NCBI GenBank assembly: GCA_003049485.1
Contig: PYST01000039.1
Coordinates: 1 to 64,000 of the forward strand
Source of the DNA: Ophioceras dolichostomum
Taxonomy: Eukaryota > Ascomycota > Sordariomycetes > Magnaporthales > Ophioceraceae
Direction of reading: 5' to 3'
DNA length: 64,000 nt
The notes beneath the pieces were generated by a model, which saw only the letters and a list, made by a program, of their open reading frames with translations, was not told the DNA's origin and ran no database searches. The translations under genes were made by a program, and so were the position numbers. The stretch's first letter is position 1, and each line of letters opens with the position of its first letter. Positions 29,787 to 40,402 of this stretch are shown in pieces.

Positions 29787-32761
29787 ATGGACGGCGGCGC
29801 CGCTATTCTGGCGTTCGCCGTCGCCGGCCTACAATCCGTCAAGGTCCTGTACAATGCGATCTCGGCCATCAAAGAGGGGCCACCGAAACTCCGCGACCTA
29901 GAATCGGCGCTTTACCAACTTATGGCCCTCTTAAGGACCCTGCAGCAAGACCCCTCCCTCCTACCGCCTAGCAAGGCAGGCCTATTGCAGCGGTGCTGCG
30001 AGGACCTCGGTCGGTTCAAGGACAAGATTGCGCAGCTCCAGATTTCCGACGATGACCGGCTCCACGGCCGAGTCTGGAAGAGGTTGAAGCTGGCGCTCAA
30101 GGAGAAGGACATCCCCCATGTTTTGTCTGTCATAAATGGCCACCTGAGCGCCCTTAATGCACACGCACTCGTTCGACAGTTCGCTACCCTGACTGAGTTC
30201 GGTGCCCGACAGTCTGCCGCACACACGGAGACGATCAACACGCTTGACAAGAACCACGTCGCTCAAGCGACAGCCCTGGCAGATGTCGCGGCGAGGCAGA
30301 CGACAACCCATGATGCCGTGAACGCCCTTAGTGCACACGTCCTCGTTCAACAGTCCGCTACCCTGACTGAGCTCGGCGCCCGACAGTCCACCACACATAC
30401 GGAAACGATGAGCAGGCTTGAAAAGAACCACGTCGCTCAAGCGACAGCGCTGGCAGATATCGCGTCGAGGCAGACGACAACCCATGATGCCGTGATCCAG
30501 CACCAATCGGATCTGCATTCAGTGCTCATGGGGATCGATTCGCGGCAGACAGCGATGCTCGCGGAGATACAGGCCGCGGTATCCGAAGCCTTCAAGTCCA
30601 ACATGAACGACGTTCTCGCGAAGCTGGCCAACATGGCAATAACGAATCCATCAACAACAGCGGGCCATGCAGATGAAAACGACAAAGACGACAATGCCGA
30701 GTTCCTCGATTGCCTCAACGTGCTGGCGAAACTCGTGAACGAAAAGGGTCACTTTATCGCAAACGAGGAGGCGGAGAATATCCGAGAGTCGATGGAATAC
30801 ATAACCGACTCCCTACACAAGGAACTGAAGGGAGAGGTGCCAAACTACTGTCCTACACATCGGAAACCATTCGAGGAAGCAACTAAATGGTTGAGAAAGT
30901 TGAGTGGCCACTTTGCCATTGCTGAATCGATCCAGTTGAACGCGAAATGTGAGCTGCTCCATCCAACTGCAATCTAGAGTGCTCGTGCCCAATTCAGCTG
31001 TGCTGACGTTCGATAGGCGCCAACACGAAACTACCAATTCCAGCGGGGCACAAGCGACACAGAGCCGAAGAGACCTTCCTAGACTTGACATCGCGACACG
31101 GTAATCTCATCTTGAAGAAGCGCAAAATCTTCACAACCGCCGTGGAGTTGTGCAACGAACAAGAGCGACAAGACCAGCAAAGACTTTCGACAGGCCAAAA
31201 CAACAACGGCGAGTCGGCATCCACATCAAGCTCGGTCAACTCAGACTACCTGGCTCAAACGCGTACAGACATGACACTTGTATGCCCAGGTGGCATCGCG
31301 AACGGGGGGACCGTTCTCAAGGCCACAATAGTTGAGAGCATGACGTACGCGTTTGGAGCCCGCACTTTGTTCGCGCCGATCGTGTCCGTCTACCGCATAG
31401 TCCGGAACGACTCCGAGGTGTTCAGCTGTGTCAAGGACGGCCGCCTGGAAGACTTGAGACGCCTTGTCAGCAACGGTCAGGCTTCCTTGGGAGACCGAGA
31501 TGAGATGGGCGCATCGCTGTTACACGTAAGTACGTAGGATGAAGAATCATCATGACCAAACCGTGGAGTGCTACTGACGAGGATTTGGAAACAAAAAAGT
31601 ACGCTTGCGAGTATCACCAGCTACCAACCTGCAGGTTTCTCGTTGAGAATGGGGCAGATATGGATGACTGCGCGAGGACAGCTCAGGTCAGGGCTATGCC
31701 CGGAATAGAACATCCGTTCACTAACCGGTATGATTAAATCCAATTTCCTACTAGCACCGAACGCCGGGTTCAGTATCTCACTGGCCGGTGGTCGCTTTCA
31801 AAGCATGAAAATTCAGGAATTAACTGAGCCTGTTTTCCCTGACAGCCCGTACGAACTGCTTTGGGTAGAACAACCGTCCCCGAGCGATCCTCGAGTCAGC
31901 TGCTTTAAATATCTAGCGGAATCCGGGGCAGACCTCACATCAAATGATTCTTGGTTGTGTGGTGTTTTTAGTAGCTACCCGCTCGTTAGTCGAATTACCT
32001 CCTTCAATATCACTCAAGTTCTCAACATTTTCGCATTTAATATAGAGGTAACTACGAAGCACTAACTTTTCGTGTGATAGGAAATGGTTGACATCTTTTT
32101 ACGCACCACAGGCCCAACCTTTGATCCCAATGAAAACCTTAGCCTCGGCAGCCCCCTAGAGATTGCATGCAGGAATTTACGTTCCAGGACGATTCGGCGG
32201 CTAGTTGAGGCTGGGGCGAGCATCAATAAGGTCAATGCCAGGGGCCAGACCGAATTGATATTTCTTATTACGCAGCTCCGTTTCGGGGGCATCGTGTCTC
32301 TGTGTGACGGTCTGGAGTGCATCGAGTACTTGATTCGTCGGGGTGCAGATGTACACGCTATGTGGGAGGGGCGTAGCTGCTCTGCAATTGCATATGGAGC
32401 TACCTCCTGGCGTGATGAAATCCACGGAAGCTTCGCAGGGGACACGTGGGACGCAGCGCTGGCGGCAACGGGCCACGATGTGCGAGAGTTCAGAGAACGG
32501 GAGGGTTGGCCACACCGTGCCTGGTATGTTGCTGCTGACCCCAACCGCCGGAGGTATAGGTTCGGGTACCAACCAGGAGACTTCATGGAGTTATGGAAGG
32601 GGAGAAAGGCTCGTTGCCCCTACTACGAGGAGGCTATTAGATGCATCGATTGTGGTCGCGTTCTGGAACTTATCGGGCCGGAAGAGGATGACCCAGACTC
32701 GGAGTGCGAAACGGAGTGCGAAACGGAGTGCGAAACGGAGTGCGAAACGGAGTCGGAGTAG
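29787..32761 (+). CDS. HeLo-like (STAND N-terminal) plus ankyrin-repeat protein
   Basis: Best model has five exons: 29787-30948, 31017-31525, 31600-31727, 31774-32047 and 32081-32761 (917 aa). Residues 1-110 (MDGGAAILAFAVAGLQSVKV and following) match the fungal HeLo-like/STAND N-terminal domain (Pfam PF17111) found at the front of fungal NLR-type receptors. Two tandem 58-residue units rich in RQTTTHD and NHVAQATALAD follow, probably coiled coil. Exons 2-5 carry ankyrin-like repeats: SVYRIVRNDSEVFSCVKDGR, FLVENGADMDD, CFKYLAESGADLTS, RRLVEAGASINK, CIEYLIRRGADVHA. The C-terminus is a CETE repeat. No NACHT or NB-ARC NTPase is present, so the architecture is effector-like domain plus sensor-like repeats without the switch. 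Introns 1 and 2 are clear. The intron 3 boundaries are tentative, and intron 4 would be only 33 bases, so the part between 31,600 and 32,081 may be mis-modelled or damaged. Role in non-self recognition or cell death is inferred from the domain family. Confidence 0.72.
30151..30498 (+). repeat. 174-bp in-frame tandem duplication
   Basis: Two adjacent 174-bp copies (30151-30324 and 30325-30498) encode 58-residue units that start LNAHALVRQ and LSAHVLVQQ and end TTTHDAV. They are highly similar at DNA level, pointing to a fairly recent duplication inside the linker of the HeLo-ankyrin gene. Confidence 0.9.
32702..32749 (+). repeat. 12-bp perfect repeat x4 (CETE)
   Basis: Four identical copies of GAGTGCGAAACG end the HeLo-ankyrin reading frame and encode alternating Glu-Cys-Glu-Thr. 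Perfect identity and a unit divisible by three suggest a recently expanded, length-variable coding minisatellite. Confidence 0.9.
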
Positions 32762-32829
32762 CTGGAAACCACGGGTGGGTGGCGTTCATTGGAACCTAGC
32801 AATTCACAAGTTAACGATCGAAAAACCCT

Positions 32830-33860
32830 ACGAGACACCCGAGCAGCTAGCCAGGTGCACACACTGCTTCCCCCCACGTGGATCAACAGCCGGGCTGTCG
32901 TTATGATGCCGCCCAGTGGCTCCCGCTCCAGCCAAGACGCGCCATCCCGCTTCCTGATCCGGACCGCATTGTCGGACACCCGGACCGCAACCACGATCTT
33001 GCTGTCACCCCCCAGGCCGCAGCCGCGGGCGGCGACAGCACCGTCCAGCCCAGGCTCATCCACCCATCTAGCGACGGCTCCGATACGCCCTGCTGTTCCA
33101 CGCCTTGTGCAGGACGGCATTGTTGGAGCCCCGAACGAAAATGTCGAGCCGCTTAGGGCCCTAGGTGACGGAGGACACACCGCCGACGATGACCCCTACC
33201 AGGGCATCCCATCCTGTTTACTGGGTCCCATCCCACTAGACGACGTTGCCGCGCTCCATGATGAAGAGGTCCAGCCCTTTTGGGCCCTCGGACACGGCAC
33301 AGATGTTACTCGCGGCCTTGCCGCCCGGCGACTCCCAGCCGCCCCCCAGGCGCTGGCGTTCCACCGATTGTGCCGACAGTCGTGGCTGATGTTGACGGCG
33401 AGACCTCGAGGTTGCTCGGGTCCGCGGGAGGTAACCATCACGTTGCTGTACATGGTCTCGCCAAAGGGCTCGTTCCCAGTCCCGCTGATGACCAGGCCAC
33501 GCCGGCTCCGTACCACCACTTGGTCAAGACGTCGAGTCTTGGGTCGGCGAGAACCAGGTCCGTCACATCGGGAGATCCGGAGATGACAGCTGGGATGCCC
33601 TGGATGCTGAATTGGCAATTCCCGTCATGAGTTCCCGGCAACTGGCGAGGCGGCGCAACTCTCCAGAGAATAGACCTCCTCCCAAGTCCCTCCAAAGCCG
33701 GATAGAGATCGCGAATGCCGTCTTGATCGCCTTGGATCAACTGCTTGTTTGTCGAGTTTTACAACCGGATCTCGTTAAACGTGACGGGGCCGTGGCTGGA
33801 GTGGTACAGGTCCAAATTGTTGACGAGCTAGCACGTGGAGGGCAACAGTCTCGACATCAG
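32830..33860 (-). pseudogene. Decayed PLL-like (lectin-type) beta-propeller gene
   Basis: Reading the minus strand across frames shows at least four or five blades of the same repeat, built as W-x-S-L/P-G-G, then a hydrophobic strand, then G-P-x-x-L-D-(I/L)-F-(V/I)-x-R-G-x-N-x-(A/V)-x-x-K-x-W. Clear pieces are GPKRLDIFVRGSNNAVLHKA (about 33,110-33,170), WESPGGKAASNICAVSEGPK with GLDLFIMERGNVV (about 33,250-33,340), GIPAVISGSPDVTDLVLADP with KWWYGAG (about 33,490-33,600) and SKIVVAVRVSDNAVRIRKRD near 32,950-33,010. Blades lie in different frames and are broken by stops, including TAG where the repeat expects Trp (TGG). No open frame covers the array, so it is a relic. The repeat is the DUF346/PLL-type propeller known from sugar-binding lectins. 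It lies tail to tail with the HeLo-ankyrin gene. Confidence 0.68.
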
Positions 33861-35838
33861 ACGCGTGGACGTTGGGGTCATCAGTGCCGCTGCTGTCGAC
33901 TCTAATCCGTCAGAGGCTTCCCCTCATACCCATACCCCTCAATATCTATCCCATCCGCACCAAGTCGCGCTCCGTCGCGCTTTTGTCCAGCCTCGGCTTT
34001 TTTTCTCTTCGCAAAGCCACCACTGAAAGGTCCGCCGGTATTGCTAGAACTCCGGTTCCGCGCTCGCTCCCTTGGGCTCCTTCCTCACTACCTAGTCTAA
34101 CGGATTGCTTGGCATCTAATCATCGCCGGGAGGGTGATGTCGACCTTGAGAGCCTTCAAGTGTCTTGCCATGAACTCTCCTTCTTTGGCTGCTTGAGCAA
34201 GAGCCAGTAGCTCCGCCTCACTTGTAGAGGTAGTCACTCTATCTTACTTGTTGGCTCACCACGCAACCAGGCCTCCGTACAGCTTGAGAACGTAGGCCTG
34301 GGAGCTCCTTCGGTGGATCGTATTGTTTGGCGAAAATCCGTCGCTAGGATACACGAATCATATCGTCTTCTCCTCTCAGCCGTCAAGCGTGGGTCTTTAC
34401 TGCGACCAGGGAATCGATAACCCGATTTGCTGCGTTGCGACATCAGTGTAAAGGGTTGCTAGTAAATCTGGCTAGCCTGAAAACAGCGAATGCAATATTT
34501 GGTCGAGTACCTAGGTAGGCACCTTACCTTTGCTGGAGGCAGGCTCTCGCATCAAGCAGAGCTCGTACCAAGTTGGGCAAGGCTGGTCGTTTCGGTGTCA
34601 GCAACGGTCGGAATCTATGCTGCCGGCCGGGAGTTGCAGGCATCCTCTGCAGACCACGTGCCATTTCTTGCATCGGATTCGTCGAGTTATGCATGTACTA
34701 TAAACGCCACCATGGGTGGAAGAAGGTAAGCTGCCCTGTCGGCAACTGCCACGCCTTCCCCTGTCTATTCGCAAAGCTCGCCAAGAGAAGCAGGAGAGTG
34801 CGAAGCCTTGGGGGCGAAGGAGATATCAAGATCAAAGAATCACTCTGCAAAAGTGCCATACACATTGACAAGAGCAATGAGAGAATGGCTTGGATATACG
34901 GATTAGTGAAGGTAGGGAGATATTCATAGTAGCAAGCCACAACAGCCAGCCAGCCATTTTAATTACTCCGACGATCGCGTGCCTGCAGCCCAGCAAAATC
35001 CCGCACTCTGGCGACACTGACTTCATCGCCGTCTATGAACCACCGCCGAACGCAATACCTACCGACATAAGCGGTGACCAAGATGAGGCTGGCTGCAAGG
35101 TGTAAGCTGAGGCTGTAATTAGCACATGCCTCTATACTTCTTTCTTCTCAGTCTCGGCATTCAGCCGTAAAACTCTATCGCCATCCCTTGGCGAAGCAGC
35201 TCCAGGCCGACCGACGGTTGTAAAAATAATCGGCGGCACACGTGTGAGGACTTTTGGACGGCTTACCCCTCACGGCCAGACCGACCGACCCCTCTTCCCC
35301 ATCCTCAGTGTGTCCCGTTACCAAATAGCTTTCTTTCCGTTGGGCAAGAGCCCCCAACTTACGAAGTTGTGGGCTTGTTTGGTTTGCAACGCGAAAAAAC
35401 GATAGACAGCGATAGCCGGCGTCGGCGTCCTGCCATAGAGCTTCCAGGCCGCAGGGCTCATCGCTCGGGGCGATGACGTGCTCTGGGATCACCCCACACT
35501 TTTTCCCCAATTGGCTCAGTCCTATCCGCAATGGGAACCTACATCGTTGGATCTTCGAGGGAAAGGTACGACAAAGTGGAAGAGTGGGCGTCTTCGACCG
35601 ACGACGAGGGCCGTGGTGAGAACGACGCCAGAGATGGTGACATAAGAGGAAGCTGTAACTGTGACTTCTTTTAGCACTACTGGCTAATATTGAGTTGGCA
35701 CACCGCACCATGCACACGCCAGCAGAGAAGGGATGGAGGGATGATGGAGGGCTGGATTGCACTTTGCGTGGCGGTAGCGTGGGCTGTCGGTCGGACGGCG
35801 TCAAGACAGGCAGGGACCCTGGGCTAGAGCTTCGGGTG
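33861..35838. other. Gene-poor stretch before the O-acetylhomoserine sulfhydrylase promoter
   Basis: Only short open frames. A minus-strand frame at 35,175-35,852 overlaps the TATA box of the next gene and has no recognisable domain. TAGGTA-type motif at 34,508-34,520. Nothing else supported. Confidence 0.45.
35634..35643 (+). promoter_or_regulatory. Candidate Cys3/MetR-type bZIP site
   Basis: ATGGTGACAT matches nine of ten positions of the Neurospora CYS3 consensus ATGRYRYCAT. It lies about 195 bases upstream of the TATA box of the sulfur-assimilation gene starting at 36,175. One such near-match is expected by chance now and then; its value is its position. Confidence 0.35.
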
Positions 35839-35845
35839 TATAAAT
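35839..35845 (+). promoter_or_regulatory. TATA box for O-acetylhomoserine sulfhydrylase
   Basis: TATAAAT stands 336 bases before the ATG and is followed by a long pyrimidine-rich leader (about 35,870-36,010), the usual layout of highly expressed fungal genes. Confidence 0.55.
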
Positions 35846-36174
35846 GACACAATATACAACGGACCCTTCGCCTTTTTCCCCTCGTCTCGTCCTGGTCCTA
35901 CGTGCCTGCCCCGCGTCCCTTCTCAACTGCCCCTTCTCGACCTCCACCATAGATCCCCACCTTCTTTGTTCACTGTCCTCCAAGTCCTCCAAGCTGTATT
36001 TGAGCTACCTTTGTTCTGCCCCTTCGCAAGGCTGCAAAACGTCTGTTCCCCTTCTTAGCTTTCTCAACTCACAGTGCTTCGCCCTCGGCAAAAGCCTAGA
36101 CTCGTTCCTGAGTTTGCGTATTAAGCTCTAAAGCGGCAACCCCTCCCGTCTGAACTACACTTCATCCTCCCAAC

Positions 36175-37931
36175 ATGGCTGGACTCAGCAAGAACTTCGA
36201 GACTCTTCAGCTGCACGCTGGGTACGTGACACCAAGCAAGAATTGATCCGCCCCCAGCCTCGCACACCCCGTACTGACCATGAAGCAGTCAGGAGCCTGA
36301 CCCGGCGACCAACTCTCGCGCGGTGCCCATCTACGTGACCACGGTTCGTCCTCTCTCCCCCAATTTCCCCAAAGCTTGGAATGGGAGAATCTACACCACG
36401 GGCCGCCGCTCAAAGCAAGTGACGACCTGGTAACTGACCTCTTCCCATCTCACTGTCTCCCCTCCCCCCTCTAGAGCTATGTCTTCAACGACTCTGCCCA
36501 CGGAGCCAGGCTCTTCGGCCTCAAGGAGTTCGGCAACATCTACAGCCGCATCATGAACCCGACGGTCGACGTGTTCGAGAAGCGCGTGGCGGCTCTCGAG
36601 GGCGGCGTCGCCGCCGTGGCCACTGCCTCGGGCCAGGCGGCGCAGTTCCTGGCCATCTCGGCCCTGGCCCACGCCGGCGACAACATCGTGTCGACGACCA
36701 ACCTGTACGGCGGCACCTACAACCAGTTCAAGGTCCTGTTCCCCAGGTTCGGCATCACGACCAAGTTCGTCGACGGCGACAAGCCCGAGGATCTCGCTGC
36801 TGCCATCGACGACAAGACCAAGGCCGTGTACATCGAGAGCATCGGCAACCCGAGGTACAACATCCCGGACTTTGAGGCCATCGCCAAGCTCGCGCACGAG
36901 AAGGGAGTGCCTGTGATTGTAAGTGTTGCATCGCTTCTTCGTCGTTTGATATCCATTCCCCCGTCAACAGTGTAGATTCACCCACCCCGCAGGACAAAAT
37001 GGGAACAAAATTGGATGGAGATCATGTCCAACTGACTAACCATGGCCTTCCGCGACAAAAAACAGGTCGACAACACTTTCGGAGCCGGCGGCTACTTCGT
37101 CCGCCCGATCGAGCACGGGGCCGACATCGTGGTCCACTCCGCGACCAAGTGGATCGGCGGCCACGGCACGACCATCGGCGGCGTCATCGTCGACTCCGGC
37201 CGGTTCGACTGGGGCAAGCACGCGGCCCGCTTCCCCCAGATGGTCGAGCCGTCCGATGGCTACCACGGGCTCAAGTTCTGGGAGACGTTCGGCCCCATCA
37301 CCTTCATCATCCGCGTCCGCGTCGAGCTCCTGCGCGACATCGGCGCCAGCCTGAACCCGTTCGCCGCCCAGCAGCTCATCCTGGGCCTCGAGACGCTCAG
37401 CCTGCGCGCCGAGCGCCACGCCCAGAACGCGCTGGCCCTCGCCAAGTACCTCGAGAAGAGCCCCTACGTCAGCTGGGTCTCGTACCCCGGGCTCGAGTCG
37501 CACCCGTCCCACGCCCTGGCCAAGCGCTACCTCACGCGCGGCTCCGGCGGCGTCCTCAGCTTCGGCGTCAAGGGCGGCGGTGCTGCCGGCAGCCAGATCG
37601 TCGACGGCTTCAAGCTGGTCTCCAACCTGGCCAACGTCGGCGACTCCAAGACCCTGGCCATCCACCCCTGGACCACCACCCACGAGCAGCTGTCTGAGCC
37701 CGAGAGGATCAGCTCTGGCGTGACTGAGGTAAGACATGATATCACCGTTCAGATAGATCCAGCCGTCCGTCCCAGTTGATTATGACGAGAAGGAATGTGT
37801 GATGCTCACCACCGCCTCCGCCCATTTAGGACCTCATCCGTATCTCGGTCGGCACCGAGCACATCGACGACATCATCGCCGACTTCGAGCAGTCCTTCAA
37901 GGCTGCCGGGGCGGCGACCACGAAGGATTGA
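36175..37931 (+). CDS. cysD: O-acetylhomoserine (thiol)-lyase, MET17/cysD
   Basis: Five exons: 36175-36221, 36289-36343, 36475-36918, 37066-37728 and 37830-37931, giving 436 aa, the usual length. The cytosolic PLP enzyme makes homocysteine from O-acetylhomoserine and sulfide. Visible signatures are the start MAGLSKNFETLQLHAGQEPD, NPTVDVFEKRVAALEGG, SGQAAQFLAI, the YGGTYNQF segment, VDNTFGAGGYFVRPIEHGAD, and the cofactor lysine in HSATKWIGGHGT near residue 206. The C-terminal signatures are IHPWTTTHEQL and RISVGTEHIDDI. All four introns have canonical ends and close the frame exactly. Coding sequence is strongly GC-ended, as in highly expressed genes. A TATA box and a candidate Cys3 site lie upstream, consistent with sulfur control. 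Confidence 0.96.
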
Positions 37932-38355
37932 CTCAAACCGAGGGCGCACATCTAGTGAACCCTCTGCTCACCAATATAAGATGAGATAGAGGCAAAGAGG
38001 AAGCCAAAGTGAAAGTGAAAAGGCGATGGATGGGCCTGAATACCCTCTGATTCCTTATGTCGTATCTAGCGAGACGTCTTTTCTTCGATTTTATAAAATG
38101 AATTGAATGATCAACAACCTGCTCAAATCCCGTTCCAGCGAAGTGATATTGTCTTACTTCGCGATGTGAGATGTGGGATTGATGTCGAGCGGCCACTTGG
38201 CTGATCCGCGGAGCCCACTGATGATTGATGACAGCGGTATCGAGGGCTTGGTGGACAATAAACCAGCACACTTGTGTGCCCTGGAGGAGGAAAAAAAACC
38301 ACGACAAGAAGTGGCATATAATGTGGCGTAATGTCGAAACCGATATTGGCGTAAA
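37932..38355. other. Intergenic region between OAH sulfhydrylase and EMC7
   Basis: 3' flank of the sulfhydrylase gene and upstream part of the EMC7 promoter. The minus-strand open frames here are low complexity and not supported. Confidence 0.45.
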
Positions 38356-38363
38356 TATAAAAG
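38356..38363 (+). promoter_or_regulatory. Possible TATA box for EMC7
   Basis: TATAAAAG about 250 bases before the EMC7 start codon, in an A-rich setting. Only motif and distance support it. Confidence 0.4.
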
Positions 38364-38609
38364 AAAGACGAGAAGGGGCAACGCAGAAAGAAATGTGAAG
38401 GAGAGGGAGTTGTGTGAGATGATGATAACGGCACTGATCAGTAATTTGAAAGTGGTGAGGGCAGCTTGGGCGACCCACACTGCCACTTGGACCTCATCAC
38501 CATCCAAAAAGCTGCCAAGCTCCAACTCCTTTCAAAACCCGAGAGCACAACGACGACGACGACGACATCCCTCCCGCCCGACGAACCACCCCCTACTAGA
38601 TCCCCAACG

Positions 38610-39736
38610 ATGAAGCTATTACCAACCCCATTTCCCCGGCTAGCCCGCCTCCTCCCACTACTAACCGCCCTCCTCCTCTCCTCTACCTCGACCCCAGCCG
38701 TCGCCGCCTCCCCCCCAAAAACGCAAACGACAACATCCATCGCCATCTCCATCCCCGCCTCCGCCGCGCTCCCCAACCCGCACGCCCACCTCCCCCCCTC
38801 CACGCTCGCGACCCTCAGCGCCCTGCGCGCCTCGCACTCCGCGCCGCTCAACACCGCGAACGGCTTCGTCTTCAGCAACGTCAGCGCCGGCTCCTACCTT
38901 CTAGATATACACTGCGCCACGCACTTCTTCGCCCCCCTGCGCGTCGACGTGCTCCTCGTGTCCGCATCCGCCGGAGGCCCCGGAGACTCGGAAAAGCTGC
39001 GCGTCGCCGCGTGGGAGACGTTCCGCGGTAATGACTGGGACAACAAGGGCGAGGCGGCGCCGAGGAACGGCGCGGGCGCGTTCGAGGTGAAGAACCTGGG
39101 GATGAAGGCGTATTTCATGGAGAGGAGCAGCTGTACGTCCATACCGTCTACACAGAAGAAGTACCCTGCCCCTGGCGACCGGTGGAGTGCCGACCTACCT
39201 ACCTACCTAGGTGACCTAGTTTACTAACGTTCTCGCTCGCTCGCTGCACAGTCTCGGTCTTCAGCATCCTCAAAAACCCCATGATCCTCATCGCGCTCGT
39301 CACGATGGGCATCTTCATCGGCATGCCGTACCTCCTCGAGAACAGTGCGTCCTGCCCCCCTTTCTCCTCCCGCTCCACTCCACTCCACTCCACTCCACTC
39401 CCCTTTCACCTCCGACTCTTCTCTTCTCACTAGGTACCTTACCTTACCTACCCGGTTACTAACACAACTTTCCATCCAGTGGACCCCGAAGTACGAGCCG
39501 AGTTCGAAGCCCGCCAAAAGTCCAACCCCATGAACTCCATGCTCGGCGGCGGTCCGCAGGGCGGCGGCGGCGGCTCCGTGGGCAACTTCGACATGGCCGC
39601 CTTCCTGGCTGGATCGTCGTCGTCGTCTAAGAAGGACGAGGCTGTTACTGGTGGAAGTGGCTCCGGCTCAGGATCTGGGCCGGCCGCGTCGTTGTCGTCG
39701 TCGTCTGGTGGGAAGAAGGGGCAGGGCAGAAGGTGA
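38610..39736 (+). CDS. EMC7: ER membrane protein complex subunit 7 (EMC7/Sop4)
   Basis: Three exons: 38610-39132, 39252-39344 and 39480-39736, giving 290 aa. EMC inserts transmembrane helices into the ER membrane, and EMC7 adds a lumenal beta-sandwich. The N-terminus is a signal peptide (MKLLPTPFPRLARLLPLLTA followed by a Leu/Ser run). The lumenal domain contains NGFVFSNVSAGSYLLDIHC and ends in GMKAYFMERSS. Exon 2 encodes the hallmark segment FSVFSILKNPMILIALVTM, a transmembrane helix. Exon 3 starts MDPEVRAEFEARQKSNPMNS, a strongly conserved cytosolic motif of the family, and continues into a Gly/Ser-rich tail ending GKKGQGRR. Donors GTACGT and GTGCGT and the acceptors CACAG and TCCAG fit. 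Exon 2 is tightly matched to the helix. Confidence 0.93.
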
Positions 39737-40402
39737 GGGATGATGGATATAGACCCCGATACTCCAGGAGGAGGCATCCGGCCCGGGAAATGGACGGAAA
39801 TACAAGTGGCCTAGCCGGTTGATGCCGTGGCTGCTTCGGAGAGAAACGACGACGACTGTTTCGCGACACCTCCGTCTGCCTCCCGCACGCAACTTCTATT
39901 AGCCATTGTCGCTACCGCGGGCGTGCTTGTGCTGCATGGCATCTACTCGGTTTTATATACAACTTTCTACTCTTGGTGCACCTCCCGGTTCTTCGGTTCA
40001 CATGCGGCGTCGTCTTGCTGCTGGTAGGAGCAGCGTCGTCTTGCTGTCAGTAGGAGCGGGGTCAGTCGTATGCACCCTCCGGATGGGCACAGCCAAGGCG
40101 AGAAAGTAATGTTGACCTTGTGCATCGACTGAGCGCCGTAGGTACTTGAAGCAGACTTAGTTTGTGAGTCCCTAAAATGGTGGACTCTCGTTTCTCGCTC
40201 ACTGCCTCAGGGGCAGCCTCTTATTAAACTCTTATCACATCGTTTTACGTTGTACGCGATTTTGCATCGTATTTCCCACAGAGCCTCTGCCTCTACATTT
40301 TAGAAAACAAAGTACCGTACACTGAGCCGGCCGGTCCATCACGGATTCCATGAAGTATGAAAAAGGCGTTCTTATTCTGCTCTTCTCAGGGGGTGTGGGG
40401 AT
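39737..40402. other. Convergent intergenic region, EMC7 / HET gene
   Basis: 3' flanks of two convergent genes. No supported feature. Confidence 0.45.

Noticed and set aside
35175..35852. 225-codon minus-strand frame
   Set aside because: Covers the promoter and TATA box of the sulfhydrylase gene, has uneven composition and no recognisable domain.
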